A stretch of 8,620 nucleotides of DNA, from the NCBI GenBank assembly GCA_029267795.1, contig JAJUHR010000061.1, forward strand, positions 1-8,620, given 5' to 3'. Of the stretch, positions 1 to 6,819 are shown piece by piece; the first letter of the stretch is position 1, and the number at the start of each line of letters is the position of its first letter. This stretch comes from Planctomycetota bacterium. Lineage in GTDB: Bacteria; Planctomycetota; Phycisphaerae; Phycisphaerales; Phycisphaeraceae. Below the pieces are notes generated by a model. The model saw only the letters and a program-made list of their open reading frames with translations. It did not search any database and was not told where the DNA came from. The translations under genes and the position numbers were made by a program.

Positions 1-897
1 CGCCAAATCCTGGCCGAGCTGGTGGCGCTGATGCTTGACCTGGGCCAGGTGGAGCAGGCCACCACGCTGCTCGATGCCAACCAGGAACAGGTCGGGTCGC
101 TGCCCCTGTTTCTGGCGTTCCGCGGCCGGGCCCTGGCCGCCACCGTTTCCCTTGAGGCGGCGGACCCCGTGTTCGCACAGGCTGTTCAGAGCAGCGCCTC
201 GTTTCTCGAGATGGTGGCGGTGGCCCGCCAGATCGCTCGGGGTGAAGCCGCCAACGAAGCGATCGCCGACCTGGAGCGCTGGGCCTCCGGGGAATCGGCC
301 AAGCTCGCTCAGCTGGCCATCGCCTTGATGCTCGATGAGGCCGGGGAGCACGCCTCGGCCCTGGAGCGGCTGCGCCGGATCGGGCCGGCGATTGCCGAAT
401 CGGCTCCCTACCGGCAACAATACAACCAGATGCTCGCGTCCGTGCTCCACAGCCTGGGCGACCACGAGCAGGCGCTGCAGGTCTACCGCCAGGCCCTGGA
501 GGCCGACCCGAACGACGTCGTGACCCTCAACAACGCCGCATACATGCTCGCCCAGGACCTCGGCCGGCCCGACGAAGCCCTGCCCATGGCGCAACGCGCC
601 CTGCAGTTGGCCCCCGACAACCCGATGGTCATGGACACGTTGGGCTGGTCGTTGCTCCAGGTCGGCCAGGTCGAGTCGGCCTTGGACCTCTTGCGACGCA
701 GCGTTAACATCAGGCCCTCAGCCGCCAGTTGTTTGCACTTGGCCGAGGCTATGCTCCGGCAGGGCGACCAACGCGGCGCCCTCGCCGTTCTCAATCGGGC
801 TAAAGCGCTGGCGGAACAGTCCAACAACGAACAGGTCTTGTTGGCGGTCAATCAGAGACTCGGAGGCTTGGATCGCACTCCAGAGGACGCGCAATGA
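1..897 (+). CDS. TPR-repeat protein, C-terminal part (5' end outside window)
   Basis: The reading frame is open from base 1, so the gene starts upstream; only about 298 C-terminal residues are visible. The protein is alpha-helical and rich in Ala, Leu and Gln. The clearest tetratricopeptide units lie at about nt 400-525 (LGDHEQALQVYRQALEADPN), 520-624 (GRPDEALPMAQRALQLAPDN) and 625-720 (GQVESALDLLRRSVNIRP), followed by a weaker unit to about 822. The spacing of about 34 residues and the A-L/P-N pattern are typical of TPRs, which are protein-binding scaffolds. No catalytic motif is visible. The stop TGA overlaps the start of the next gene (ATGA), so the two are probably translationally coupled. 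By context it may be a scaffold of exopolysaccharide assembly, similar to the TPR proteins found in exosortase/EPS loci, but that role is inferred. The TPR call is strong; the function is unknown. Confidence 0.88.
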   Translation, partial: RQILAELVALMLDLGQVEQATTLLDANQEQVGSLPLFLAFRGRALAATVSLEAADPVFAQAVQSSASFLEMVAVARQIARGEAANEAIADLERWASGESAKLAQLAIALMLDEAGEHASALERLRRIGPAIAESAPYRQQYNQMLASVLHSLGDHEQALQVYRQALEADPNDVVTLNNAAYMLAQDLGRPDEALPMAQRALQLAPDNPMVMDTLGWSLLQVGQVESALDLLRRSVNIRPSAASCLHLAEAMLRQGDQRGALAVLNRAKALAEQSNNEQVLLAVNQRLGGLDRTPEDAQ

Positions 898-3155
898 ATA
901 TGACCAGCTTCACACCCCATTCGAGCCTCCCGCCCACCGCTGGGCCCGCCACCGGCACCCGGTTTTCCCCCGTCGACCCCTTGCGGTTGCTCCGCCGCCA
1001 CGCCCGGCTGATCGGCGTCGTCATCGTGGGCAGCGCCGTGTTCGGGGTCGTCCTGTGGCTGTTGCTGAGGTTCTATATGCCCAGCTACACCTCCGAGGTC
1101 CAGCTGAGCGTCACCGGCGGCGTCACCGACCCCTACCAGACCATGCAGCAGGAAGGCGGTGGCCTGACCCAGAGTCACATGGAGCTGATCGAGGCTTTCA
1201 TTCAGAACCAGACGATCCGCCTCGGCTCGGACGACATCGTCAACGAAGTGCTCAAGCGAACCGCCGTCCGCGAGAGCGCTTGGTTCAAGTCGTTCGCCGG
1301 CGGGGAAGACGGCCGCGTCAACACCCGCAAGGCCCGCGAGGACTTTAAGGACCGCCTCTCGGCCTCGCCGATCCGGGGCTCGACGTACATCAGCGTCACG
1401 TTCAGCGCCTTCGACGAGCAGGACCCGCCCATCGTCCTCGACCAGCTGATCGACGTGTACCTCAACAAACTCGCCTTGGAGACAGACCGGGAGTCGGACA
1501 GCGTCCGCCTGACGTTCGTGCAGGAACGCGATCGCGCCGAACGGGAACTGAAGCAGATCCAGGATGAGATGAAGCTTTTCGCCGTGCAGAACGACCTGCC
1601 CAACCTCGAGTCCCGCGGGCACGAAGCCACCATCGCGTACCAGACCCTCGCGGAGCAGATCGCCGCACTGGAGGTGCAGCTGGAAGCCGCCCGCGACCTG
1701 TACCAGAGCTTCCTGGCGATGCAGCAGGCGGGGCAAACCATCCAGAGCTCCGAGGTCATGGCCGAGATCCAGAAGGAGCTGCCCGTGGCCCAGCGCGACG
1801 AGGATATCCGTCGCCTGAAGGAGACCCGCGCGGTATACATCGCCCGCTTCGGTGAGAACCACCGCACGGTGACCGAGATCGACCAGCGGATCCTCGCCTC
1901 CGAGGACCAGAAACAGAAGGAGATCGAACGGCTGCTACGCGAACGCCAAGTCGTGATGCTCGACCAGGCCAAGGCCGCCGTGGACGCGATCGAGTCCCAG
2001 CTGGCGGGCCTGCGCCAGAAGCTCGAGGAGACCACCACCCGGATGCGTGACCTGAACCTGCTGATCGAAGAGTACCACCGCAAAGAGGAGCTGGCCGAGG
2101 CCGCCGCGGAACGCCGCGCCAAGGCCGAGGATCTGCTCAACTCGGTGCGCATCCAGACCACCCGACCGGACAGCACGCGCGTCCGTATGGTGCTCAACCC
2201 CACCGAGCCGGAACTGACCTTCCCCAGGCCCGAGATCGTCATCCCCTTGAGCGTGGTGCTGCTGACCGGCTTGGTGGTCGGGGGGTTGTTCCTGCGAGAG
2301 ATGCTCGACCAGCGCGTCCGCAGCCCCGAGGACGTGCGTCAGCTGCAGGGCTGTGAACTGTTGGGCGTCCTGCCCGATGCCGCCGAAGACCCCTCGGGCC
2401 AAATCCGCGTCGAGGGCGCCGTGGAGCACAACCCAACCGGCCTGATGGCCGAGTGCTTCCGGCAGGTCCGCGCCGCGTTGCTGGCGCAGATGGAACGCCG
2501 GAACCTTCACAGCGTGATGTTCGTCGGCGCCCAGGCTCAAGCCGGCACGTCCGTGGTGGTGAACAACCTCGCGGCCAGCCTCGCGACCAACGGCAAGAAG
2601 GTGCTCGTGATCGACGCCAACCTCCGTCGCCCGGCCCAGCACCGCCTGAACAACACCAACTCGGCCCCGGGCTTTGTCGAGGTCCTCGCGGGCACAGCCG
2701 GGCTCGAGCAAGCCGTCGTCCATGTCCCATCGATCGATGTCGACCTGCTGCCCGTCGGTCAGATGGACCACGGCACCCCGGACCTGCTCGAAGGCGCCGC
2801 TTTCGCCGATCTGATCCGCCAGCTCGAAGGCCGCTACGACCTGGTCCTGCTCGACGCGCCGCCGGCCTTGTTGACCTCCGAGGCCTCGATGCTCGCCAAG
2901 CACGTCGACGCGGTGGTCATTGTGGTGCGGGCCATGGCGGACATGCGCGGGATGATCCACCGCATGCTCCGACAGTTCACCGACCGCAAAGCCGTCGTGC
3001 TGGGCGTGATCCTGAATCGGGTTTGGTCGAGCGCCGGCGGGTATTTCCGCAGGAGTTATGAGGAATTCTACCGCTATCGGCAAGGGGACGGCCGCGCCCA
3101 GGCGCAGCTGGCGGCGCGGGCTTCCGCGATGGAGCAGGCCGCTTCGAGGCGGTGA
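894..3155 (+). CDS. Wzz-type chain-length regulator fused to BY-kinase (CpsD/CapB-like) domain
   Basis: The protein has 753 residues. A cytoplasmic N-terminus is followed by a membrane segment at about 39-60, a Wzz-like periplasmic part with a long coiled coil (about 195-440), a Pro-rich stretch and a second membrane segment at about 448-468. A cytoplasmic P-loop ATPase domain then follows, with a C-terminal tyrosine cluster (Y717, Y722, Y726, Y728). This is the layout of fused polysaccharide co-polymerase/tyrosine autokinases, which set polymer length and cycle through autophosphorylation. Walker B is clear (VLLDAPP, D654). Walker A is odd: it reads GAQAQAGTSV at 545-554, with Thr552 where the catalytic Lys is expected. 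In Walker A' (IDANLRRP, from 573) Asn576 replaces the usual second Asp. The ATG at 894 overlaps the previous stop, and AGAGGA at 882-887 is a good ribosome binding site six bases before it. The family call is firm; kinase activity is in doubt. Confidence 0.93.
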   Translation: MNMTSFTPHSSLPPTAGPATGTRFSPVDPLRLLRRHARLIGVVIVGSAVFGVVLWLLLRFYMPSYTSEVQLSVTGGVTDPYQTMQQEGGGLTQSHMELIEAFIQNQTIRLGSDDIVNEVLKRTAVRESAWFKSFAGGEDGRVNTRKAREDFKDRLSASPIRGSTYISVTFSAFDEQDPPIVLDQLIDVYLNKLALETDRESDSVRLTFVQERDRAERELKQIQDEMKLFAVQNDLPNLESRGHEATIAYQTLAEQIAALEVQLEAARDLYQSFLAMQQAGQTIQSSEVMAEIQKELPVAQRDEDIRRLKETRAVYIARFGENHRTVTEIDQRILASEDQKQKEIERLLRERQVVMLDQAKAAVDAIESQLAGLRQKLEETTTRMRDLNLLIEEYHRKEELAEAAAERRAKAEDLLNSVRIQTTRPDSTRVRMVLNPTEPELTFPRPEIVIPLSVVLLTGLVVGGLFLREMLDQRVRSPEDVRQLQGCELLGVLPDAAEDPSGQIRVEGAVEHNPTGLMAECFRQVRAALLAQMERRNLHSVMFVGAQAQAGTSVVVNNLAASLATNGKKVLVIDANLRRPAQHRLNNTNSAPGFVEVLAGTAGLEQAVVHVPSIDVDLLPVGQMDHGTPDLLEGAAFADLIRQLEGRYDLVLLDAPPALLTSEASMLAKHVDAVVIVVRAMADMRGMIHRMLRQFTDRKAVVLGVILNRVWSSAGGYFRRSYEEFYRYRQGDGRAQAQLAARASAMEQAASRR

Positions 3156-3183
3156 GGCCGGTTTTGCTTACTCGGTGTCCGTC

Positions 3184-3274
3184 GAAAGGGGCCGGCAACC
3201 CTGAGGCCGCGATGTGGGGCCACAGGGGAAGCGTTAGCCGGCCAAGGGGCGGTCGTGAGGGGGCGGCAGGCCCC
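3184..3274 (+). promoter_or_regulatory. Structured spacer / putative 5' leader of the WecA-like gene
   Basis: This GC-rich spacer can fold into a nested stem. GGCCGGC at 3190-3196 pairs with GCCGGCC at 3237-3243 (7 bp). Inside it CCCTG at 3199-3203 pairs with CAGGG at 3223-3227, and GGCC at 3205-3208 can pair with GGCC at 3218-3221. The internal loop is asymmetric: AA on the 5' side and nine purine-rich bases (GAAGCGTTA) on the 3' side. A second hairpin, GGGGC 3260-3264 with GCCCC 3270-3274, sits just before the G-run that may be the ribosome binding site. There is no T-run, so it is not an intrinsic terminator. It matches no riboswitch class I recognise. Chance pairing in GC-rich DNA is possible. 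Confidence 0.4.
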
Positions 3275-3287
3275 GGGGGGACGCAGC

Positions 3288-4625
3288 GTGATCGCGTTCA
3301 TTTTGGCCAAGGCACCAACCGTCACCGCCAGTCAACTCTTGGCCGACTACATCGGCGTGTTCTTTGCGTCGTTCGTGGTCTGTTTCGCCATGACCCCGAT
3401 CTTGCGGCGGCTGGCGGTGAAAAACGGCATCATCGACGTGCCGGACCTGCAACGCAAGAACCACCTGGAGCCGGTCGCGTACCTTGGCGGCGTGGGGATC
3501 TTCTTCGGCTGGCTCGCCGGTTTGTTCGTCTGCTACTTCATGTCCCCGATCGAATCCGAGGCCACCGGCATCCCCGCCGAGGCCCTGACGTTCCCCCTCC
3601 CGGTCGTCTTCGGCGCCACGGTCATTACCCTCACCGGCCTGATCGATGACGTCTATGGCGTCAGCCCGCGCGTCAAGATCGGCGGGCAGCTGATGGCAGC
3701 GGCGGCCCTGGCGTGGTCCAGCCAAAACCTCGGGACCAAGCTCGTCGCCGACACCTTGGCCTGGATGGGCCTCGACATCCCTTGGGGCGTGGATTACTTC
3801 CTGGGCGCGGTGCTGCTGGCCGTTTTCGTCGTCGGCGGCTGCAACTCCCTGAACCTGCTCGACGGGCTGGATGGGCTGGCGGCGGGGATCGCCGCGATCG
3901 CCTGTGTGGGGTTCCTCGTCATCTCCATGCACGTGTTCGACGTGTCGATCACCCAGACACCCTCGTTGATCGACCCGGTCCGCATCGTCATGTCTCTGGC
4001 GCTGCTCGGGGCGCTCCTGGGCTTTTTGCCGTATAACTTCAACCCCGCTCATATCTTCATGGGTGACGCCGGGTCCCTCCTGTTGGGCTACCTGTGCGTT
4101 TCGATCATCCTCTCGTTCGCGGGCGCGGCGCAGGGCGGTCCCCGGCTGGTTATGGCGGCCCTGATCGTGTTCGCCTTGCCGATCACCGACACATCCCTGG
4201 CGATCTTCCGCCGGTTGATGCGTGGGCAATCGGTCCTTAAGGCCGACAACGAGCACATCCACCACGAGATCTTCCGCACCGTCCATTCGTTTAAGCTCGG
4301 CCACAACACCACCGTGAAGCTTTCGGTCTTGAGCATGTACGCGCTGGCGGTGATCTTCGGGGTGCTGGGCTGTTCCCTGGTGTATGTGGCCAGTTGGTAT
4401 GTGCCGGCCGTGTTTCTGGCGATGTACGGTTTTATTATCGTTGCGGCTTATAAGTCCGGTCGCCGCAGAGTGATACTGGACAGTGGCGCGTCGGCACCCG
4501 TTGCCAGTGCGACTCGCGTTGGCACCCCGGAGAGCGCCCCTGAATCAGCCCAAACGCTTATTCAGGAGCGGCCTAAGTCGCTGGAGGCGATGCCTACCTC
4601 GTCATGGGATGACCGCGCCCGCTGA
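3288..4625 (+). CDS. MraY/WecA/TagO-family polyprenyl-phosphate sugar-1-phosphate transferase
   Basis: This polytopic membrane protein moves a sugar-1-phosphate (often GlcNAc-1-P) from a UDP-sugar onto undecaprenyl phosphate, the first membrane step of many surface glycans. Family motifs appear in order (numbering from GTG 3288): LIDDVYG with D120/D121, NSLNLLDGLDGLA (N186-A198) in a cytoplasmic loop, IFMGDAGS with D260, and HIHH at 323-326. About ten hydrophobic segments alternate with short loops, and a polar tail of about 55 residues follows the last one. Length is 445 residues. The start is uncertain: GTG 3288 has a G-run (3275-3280) seven bases upstream and gives a usual short N-terminus; GTG 3255 in the same frame would add 11 residues rich in Arg and Gly (456 in all). 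It follows the Wzz/kinase gene, which supports a role in exopolysaccharide or O-antigen-like synthesis. WecA-like is more likely than MraY because it sits outside a mur cluster. The exact sugar is not known. Confidence 0.93.
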   Translation: MIAFILAKAPTVTASQLLADYIGVFFASFVVCFAMTPILRRLAVKNGIIDVPDLQRKNHLEPVAYLGGVGIFFGWLAGLFVCYFMSPIESEATGIPAEALTFPLPVVFGATVITLTGLIDDVYGVSPRVKIGGQLMAAAALAWSSQNLGTKLVADTLAWMGLDIPWGVDYFLGAVLLAVFVVGGCNSLNLLDGLDGLAAGIAAIACVGFLVISMHVFDVSITQTPSLIDPVRIVMSLALLGALLGFLPYNFNPAHIFMGDAGSLLLGYLCVSIILSFAGAAQGGPRLVMAALIVFALPITDTSLAIFRRLMRGQSVLKADNEHIHHEIFRTVHSFKLGHNTTVKLSVLSMYALAVIFGVLGCSLVYVASWYVPAVFLAMYGFIIVAAYKSGRRRVILDSGASAPVASATRVGTPESAPESAQTLIQERPKSLEAMPTSSWDDRAR

Positions 4626-4680
4626 ATCCGCCTATAACACCTGTCCCGAGGGGAAATACCGGACCCACAGCGACTCTGGC

Positions 4681-4710
4681 TTGCGAGAGCGCAAAGAACG
4701 TTGGTACAAT
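4681..4710 (+). promoter_or_regulatory. Probable sigma70-type extended -10 promoter for rpsB-tsf
   Basis: TTGCGA at 4681-4686 resembles a -35 box. TACAAT at 4705-4710 is a good -10 box, 18 bases away, preceded by TG at 4702-4703 (extended -10). Transcription would begin near 4717, about 213 bases before rpsB. The -35 region overlaps an inverted repeat, TTGCG at 4681-4685 and CGCAA at 4690-4694, which could be an operator or chance. Confidence 0.6.
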
Positions 4711-4716
4711 CAATGG

Positions 4717-4929
4717 CTCTAAATGGGAGCGGTGCCGCTGTGGGTGTTGGGTTTTTCCCCTGCGGTGGGAGGCGGCTTGGCAGGCCGCCGTGGTAGGCCC
4801 GTTCCCATACCTTTGCATCGCAAAGGGATCGGTGACTGGCGGCTAGAAAGGACGATGGCCGCCGGAGAGATAACGTCGTGACCCGGCGGCTGTGGTTCGG
4901 TCCCAGCCGTTGGGCCGAAGGAGTTGTGC
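4717..4929 (+). promoter_or_regulatory. Long structured 5' leader of rpsB (candidate autoregulatory RNA)
   Basis: This covers most of the 304-base gap before rpsB; 4626-4680 shows nothing recognisable. The leader would start at the predicted transcription start. Its first part can close on itself: ATGGGAGC 4723-4730 with GTTCCCAT 4801-4808 (8 bp, one G-U). Within it are GGCGGC 4771-4776 with GCCGCC 4784-4789, and CCGC 4735-4738 with GCGG 4762-4765. A perfect hairpin follows: CCTTTGC 4810-4816 with GCAAAGG 4820-4826. Downstream, GCCGCCGG 4858-4865 can pair either back with CTGGCGGC 4836-4843 or forward with CCGGCGGC 4883-4890. A last hairpin abuts the Shine-Dalgarno. Ribosomal protein S2 is known to repress its own operon through the leader in enterobacteria; a similar role here is inferred. 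No T-run follows any stem. Confidence 0.5.
4896..4923 (+). promoter_or_regulatory. Hairpin abutting the rpsB Shine-Dalgarno
   Basis: TTCGG 4896-4900 pairs with CCGAA 4915-4919, and CCCA 4902-4905 with TGGG 4911-4914, with one bulged T (4901) and a five-base loop. The 3' strand contains the first two bases of AAGGAG (4918-4923), the ribosome binding site six bases before ATG 4930. Folding would therefore partly hide the site. An alternative 5-bp stem, GGCTG 4888-4892 with CAGCC 4904-4908, excludes this fold and would leave the site free. Confidence 0.5.
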
Positions 4930-5808
4930 ATGGTGTCATTGGTCAAGGACTTGGTCGAAGCGGGCATTCACTTCGGTCACCGCTCGAACAACTGGAACCC
5001 GAAGATGTCGCCTTACATCTTCGGCAAGCGGAACAAGATCCACATCATCGACGTCAAGGAGACCGTCAAAGGGCTGCTGCGGGCCCGGAAGTTCCTCACC
5101 CGCGTCGTCGCCCAGGGGCAGGACGTGCTGTTCGTCGGCACCAAGCGTCAAGCCCGCGGTTGCATCCTCCAGCATGTCCCCGAGACCGGCATGCACTACG
5201 TGACCGAGCGCTGGCTCGGGGGCACGTTGACCAACTACCGCACGATCCGCGAGCGGCTCAAGCGCCTCGAGGAGCTGGAGAAACTCGAAGAAACCGGCGA
5301 GATCAATTCGTACTCCAAGAAAATGGAGAGCCACCTGCGGCGGGAGAAAGAAAAAATCCTCCGTAACCTTGGAGGCCTGCGGAAGATGACCAAGCTCCCC
5401 GGGGCCCTGGTGGTGGTCGACGTCAATCGCGAGGTCAACGCCTTGCGTGAGGCCCGCAAGCTTGGCATCCCCACCGTCTGCCTGATCGATACCGACAGCG
5501 ACCCCGACTTGGCCGACATCCCCATCCCTGGCAACGATGACGCGATGCACGCCATCGAGGTCGTCGTGCGCAGCCTCTGCGCCGCCGTGATGGAGGGCAA
5601 GAACAGCCGTCAGCAGGCCGAAGTCGAGTCCCGCGACTCCGCCGAGGCCCCCGGGGCGGACAAGGGCGATCGCCCGCGTCGCAGCTCGCGCGTCCAATTC
5701 CGCGCCGAAGAATCCACCGCAGAAACAACCGAGGTCGAGGCGGTGGAGCCACAGGTCATGACCAGGACCAATGGACCTGCGCAAACCCCCATGAGCGCCG
5801 GCCAGTAA
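4930..5808 (+). CDS. rpsB: 30S ribosomal protein S2
   Basis: S2 binds late on the 30S subunit near the head-body junction and helps recruit S1 in many bacteria. Family signatures are plain: GIHFGH (12-17), FVGTKRQA (68-75), RWLGGTLTN (94-102), the coiled-coil-like charged helix around 110-145, and the PGALVVVDVNRE and GIPTVCLIDTDSDP segments. ATG 4930 is chosen because AAGGAG lies six bases upstream; the earlier in-frame TTG at 4924 directly touches that site. The protein is 292 residues, about 50 longer than E. coli S2. The extra length is a polar tail from about residue 222, rich in Glu, Arg, Ser, Thr and Ala, with no recognisable domain. It is followed by tsf, the classical partner, 96 bases downstream and probably on the same transcript. 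Expression is probably set by the promoter and leader described above. Confidence 0.98.
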   Translation: MVSLVKDLVEAGIHFGHRSNNWNPKMSPYIFGKRNKIHIIDVKETVKGLLRARKFLTRVVAQGQDVLFVGTKRQARGCILQHVPETGMHYVTERWLGGTLTNYRTIRERLKRLEELEKLEETGEINSYSKKMESHLRREKEKILRNLGGLRKMTKLPGALVVVDVNREVNALREARKLGIPTVCLIDTDSDPDLADIPIPGNDDAMHAIEVVVRSLCAAVMEGKNSRQQAEVESRDSAEAPGADKGDRPRRSSRVQFRAEESTAETTEVEAVEPQVMTRTNGPAQTPMSAGQ

Positions 5809-5840
5809 CCCGCCGCCCGCGGAACCCGCCGCCCGCGGAA
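5809..5840 (+). repeat. Perfect 16-bp tandem duplication in the rpsB-tsf spacer
   Basis: The unit CCCGCCGCCCGCGGAA occurs twice in a row (5809-5824 and 5825-5840), starting directly after the rpsB TAA. A third partial unit (CCCG) follows. CCGCGG inside the unit is a self-complementary hexamer. It looks like a recent replication-slippage event; no function is evident. Confidence 0.9.
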
Positions 5841-5904
5841 CCCGGCACACGCTCACCCGATCCACCCGCGATGGCGATGACCCCGACTTTGGGAGATGGG
5901 CCTT

Positions 5905-6732
5905 ATGGCTATAGCGATCAGTTCCAAGGATGTGATGGACCTACGCCGCAGAACCGGCCTGGGCATGATGGAGTGCAAGCAAGCCCTGACCGAGTCCGAC
6001 GGCGACATGGACAGGGCGATCGACTGGCTCCGCAAGAAGGGTCTGGCTCGGATGGAGAGCCGAGCCGACCGTGTCTCCGGTGAGGGGCGGGTGATGGCCG
6101 CCGTGTCGCCCGACAGAGCCAAAGCCGCGATCGTCCAGGTCACCGCGGAGACCGACTTCGTCGCCGACAGCAACGAGTTCAAGGCCATGCTCAAAAAGGT
6201 CGCCGCCGAGGCGCTGTCCCAGCCGCCGGGCGACGTCCAAGTTACCCCGGTCATCCAATCCGCCATCGACGACGTGCGGCTGACGACCAAAGAAAACATC
6301 CAGTTCCACCGCGGCCGGGTGATCGGCGGAACAGCGGGCGTCCGCATCGGCAGCTACGTGCACTTCACGGGAAAGATCGGCGTTTTGGTCGAGGTCGCCG
6401 TCGCTCCGGGCGCCATCGCCGACGACCAGTTGCTCAGCGATCTGTGCATGCATGTCGCGGCCGCCACCCCGCCGCCGATCGCCGTCTCCGACGAACAAAT
6501 CCCCGCCGAGGTGGTGCAGAAAGAGCGGCAGGTTGCCAAGGCCCAAGCTGTGGAACAGGGCAAGCCCGAGGCGATCGCTGAAAAGATGGTCGAGGGCAAG
6601 CTCCGTAAATTCTTCGAGGACCACGTCCTGCTCAAGCAGGCCTTCATCAAGGACGAGAGCAAGCGCATCAAAGACCTGCTGCCCAAGGGCGTGACGATCC
6701 AGTCCTTCGTCCGCTACGCCACGGGTGTGTGA
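5905..6732 (+). CDS. tsf: Translation elongation factor Ts
   Basis: EF-Ts recharges EF-Tu by displacing GDP. The N-terminal UBA-like domain has the signature LRRRTGLGMMECKQAL (about residues 12-27). The nucleotide-exchange motif TDFV is at residues 83-86 (T83, D84, F85, V86), almost the same place as in E. coli, followed by ADSNEF. The core shows YVHFTGKIGVLVEV, where most EF-Ts proteins have a Gly-rich HGGGRIGVLV-like form, and the C-terminal helix LRKFFEDHVLLKQAFIKD. At 275 residues the length is normal for the full two-core form. ATG 5905 is preferred: GGGAG (5891-5895) sits nine bases upstream, whereas ATG 5896 would touch that site. It follows rpsB as in most bacteria, but pyrH and frr do not follow here. 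Confidence 0.98.
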   Translation: MAIAISSKDVMDLRRRTGLGMMECKQALTESDGDMDRAIDWLRKKGLARMESRADRVSGEGRVMAAVSPDRAKAAIVQVTAETDFVADSNEFKAMLKKVAAEALSQPPGDVQVTPVIQSAIDDVRLTTKENIQFHRGRVIGGTAGVRIGSYVHFTGKIGVLVEVAVAPGAIADDQLLSDLCMHVAAATPPPIAVSDEQIPAEVVQKERQVAKAQAVEQGKPEAIAEKMVEGKLRKFFEDHVLLKQAFIKDESKRIKDLLPKGVTIQSFVRYATGV

Positions 6733-6819
6733 TCGTCACCCGGTTTGGGGTCTCGGTCAGGCCTCGTCCGCGCCGCGACGGCCAACGGCGAACCCACTTG
6801 TCCCTTTCGAGGCTGGGCC

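Noticed and set aside
852..1862. Long open frame of 336 codons on the - strand opposite the Wzz/kinase gene.
   Set aside because: It has a low-complexity composition typical of the antisense of GC-rich coding DNA and no family resemblance, while the + strand frame is a clear known family. The same holds for the other long antisense frames (1202-2242, 1935-3083, 3234-4304, 4936-5865).
3184..3249. Cyclic-di-GMP, SAM or cobalamin riboswitch before the WecA-like gene.
   Set aside because: Fragments such as GGCAACC recall SAM-type elements, but the other conserved core segments of each class are missing, so no named class is supported.
3255..3287. The 11-codon N-terminal extension of the WecA-like protein from GTG 3255.
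   Set aside because: The added residues are Arg/Gly-rich and unlike the family N-terminus, and they overlap a stable hairpin. GTG 3288 has a better-placed G-rich binding site. It cannot be fully excluded.
4749..4760. GGG-TTTTT-CCC as an intrinsic terminator for the WecA-like gene.
   Set aside because: The T-run is the loop and not the tail; the 3-bp stem is too weak, and it lies downstream of the predicted rpsB promoter.
4713..4796. A 27-codon ORF at the start of the rpsB leader (possible leader peptide).
   Set aside because: It has no ribosome binding site, and its ATG lies only three bases after the -10 box, before the likely transcription start. It also lies inside the proposed stems.
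6723..6741. GGGTG/CACCC hairpin over the tsf stop codon as a terminator.
   Set aside because: It has only five base pairs with a nine-base loop and no T-run after it, so it is too weak to call.
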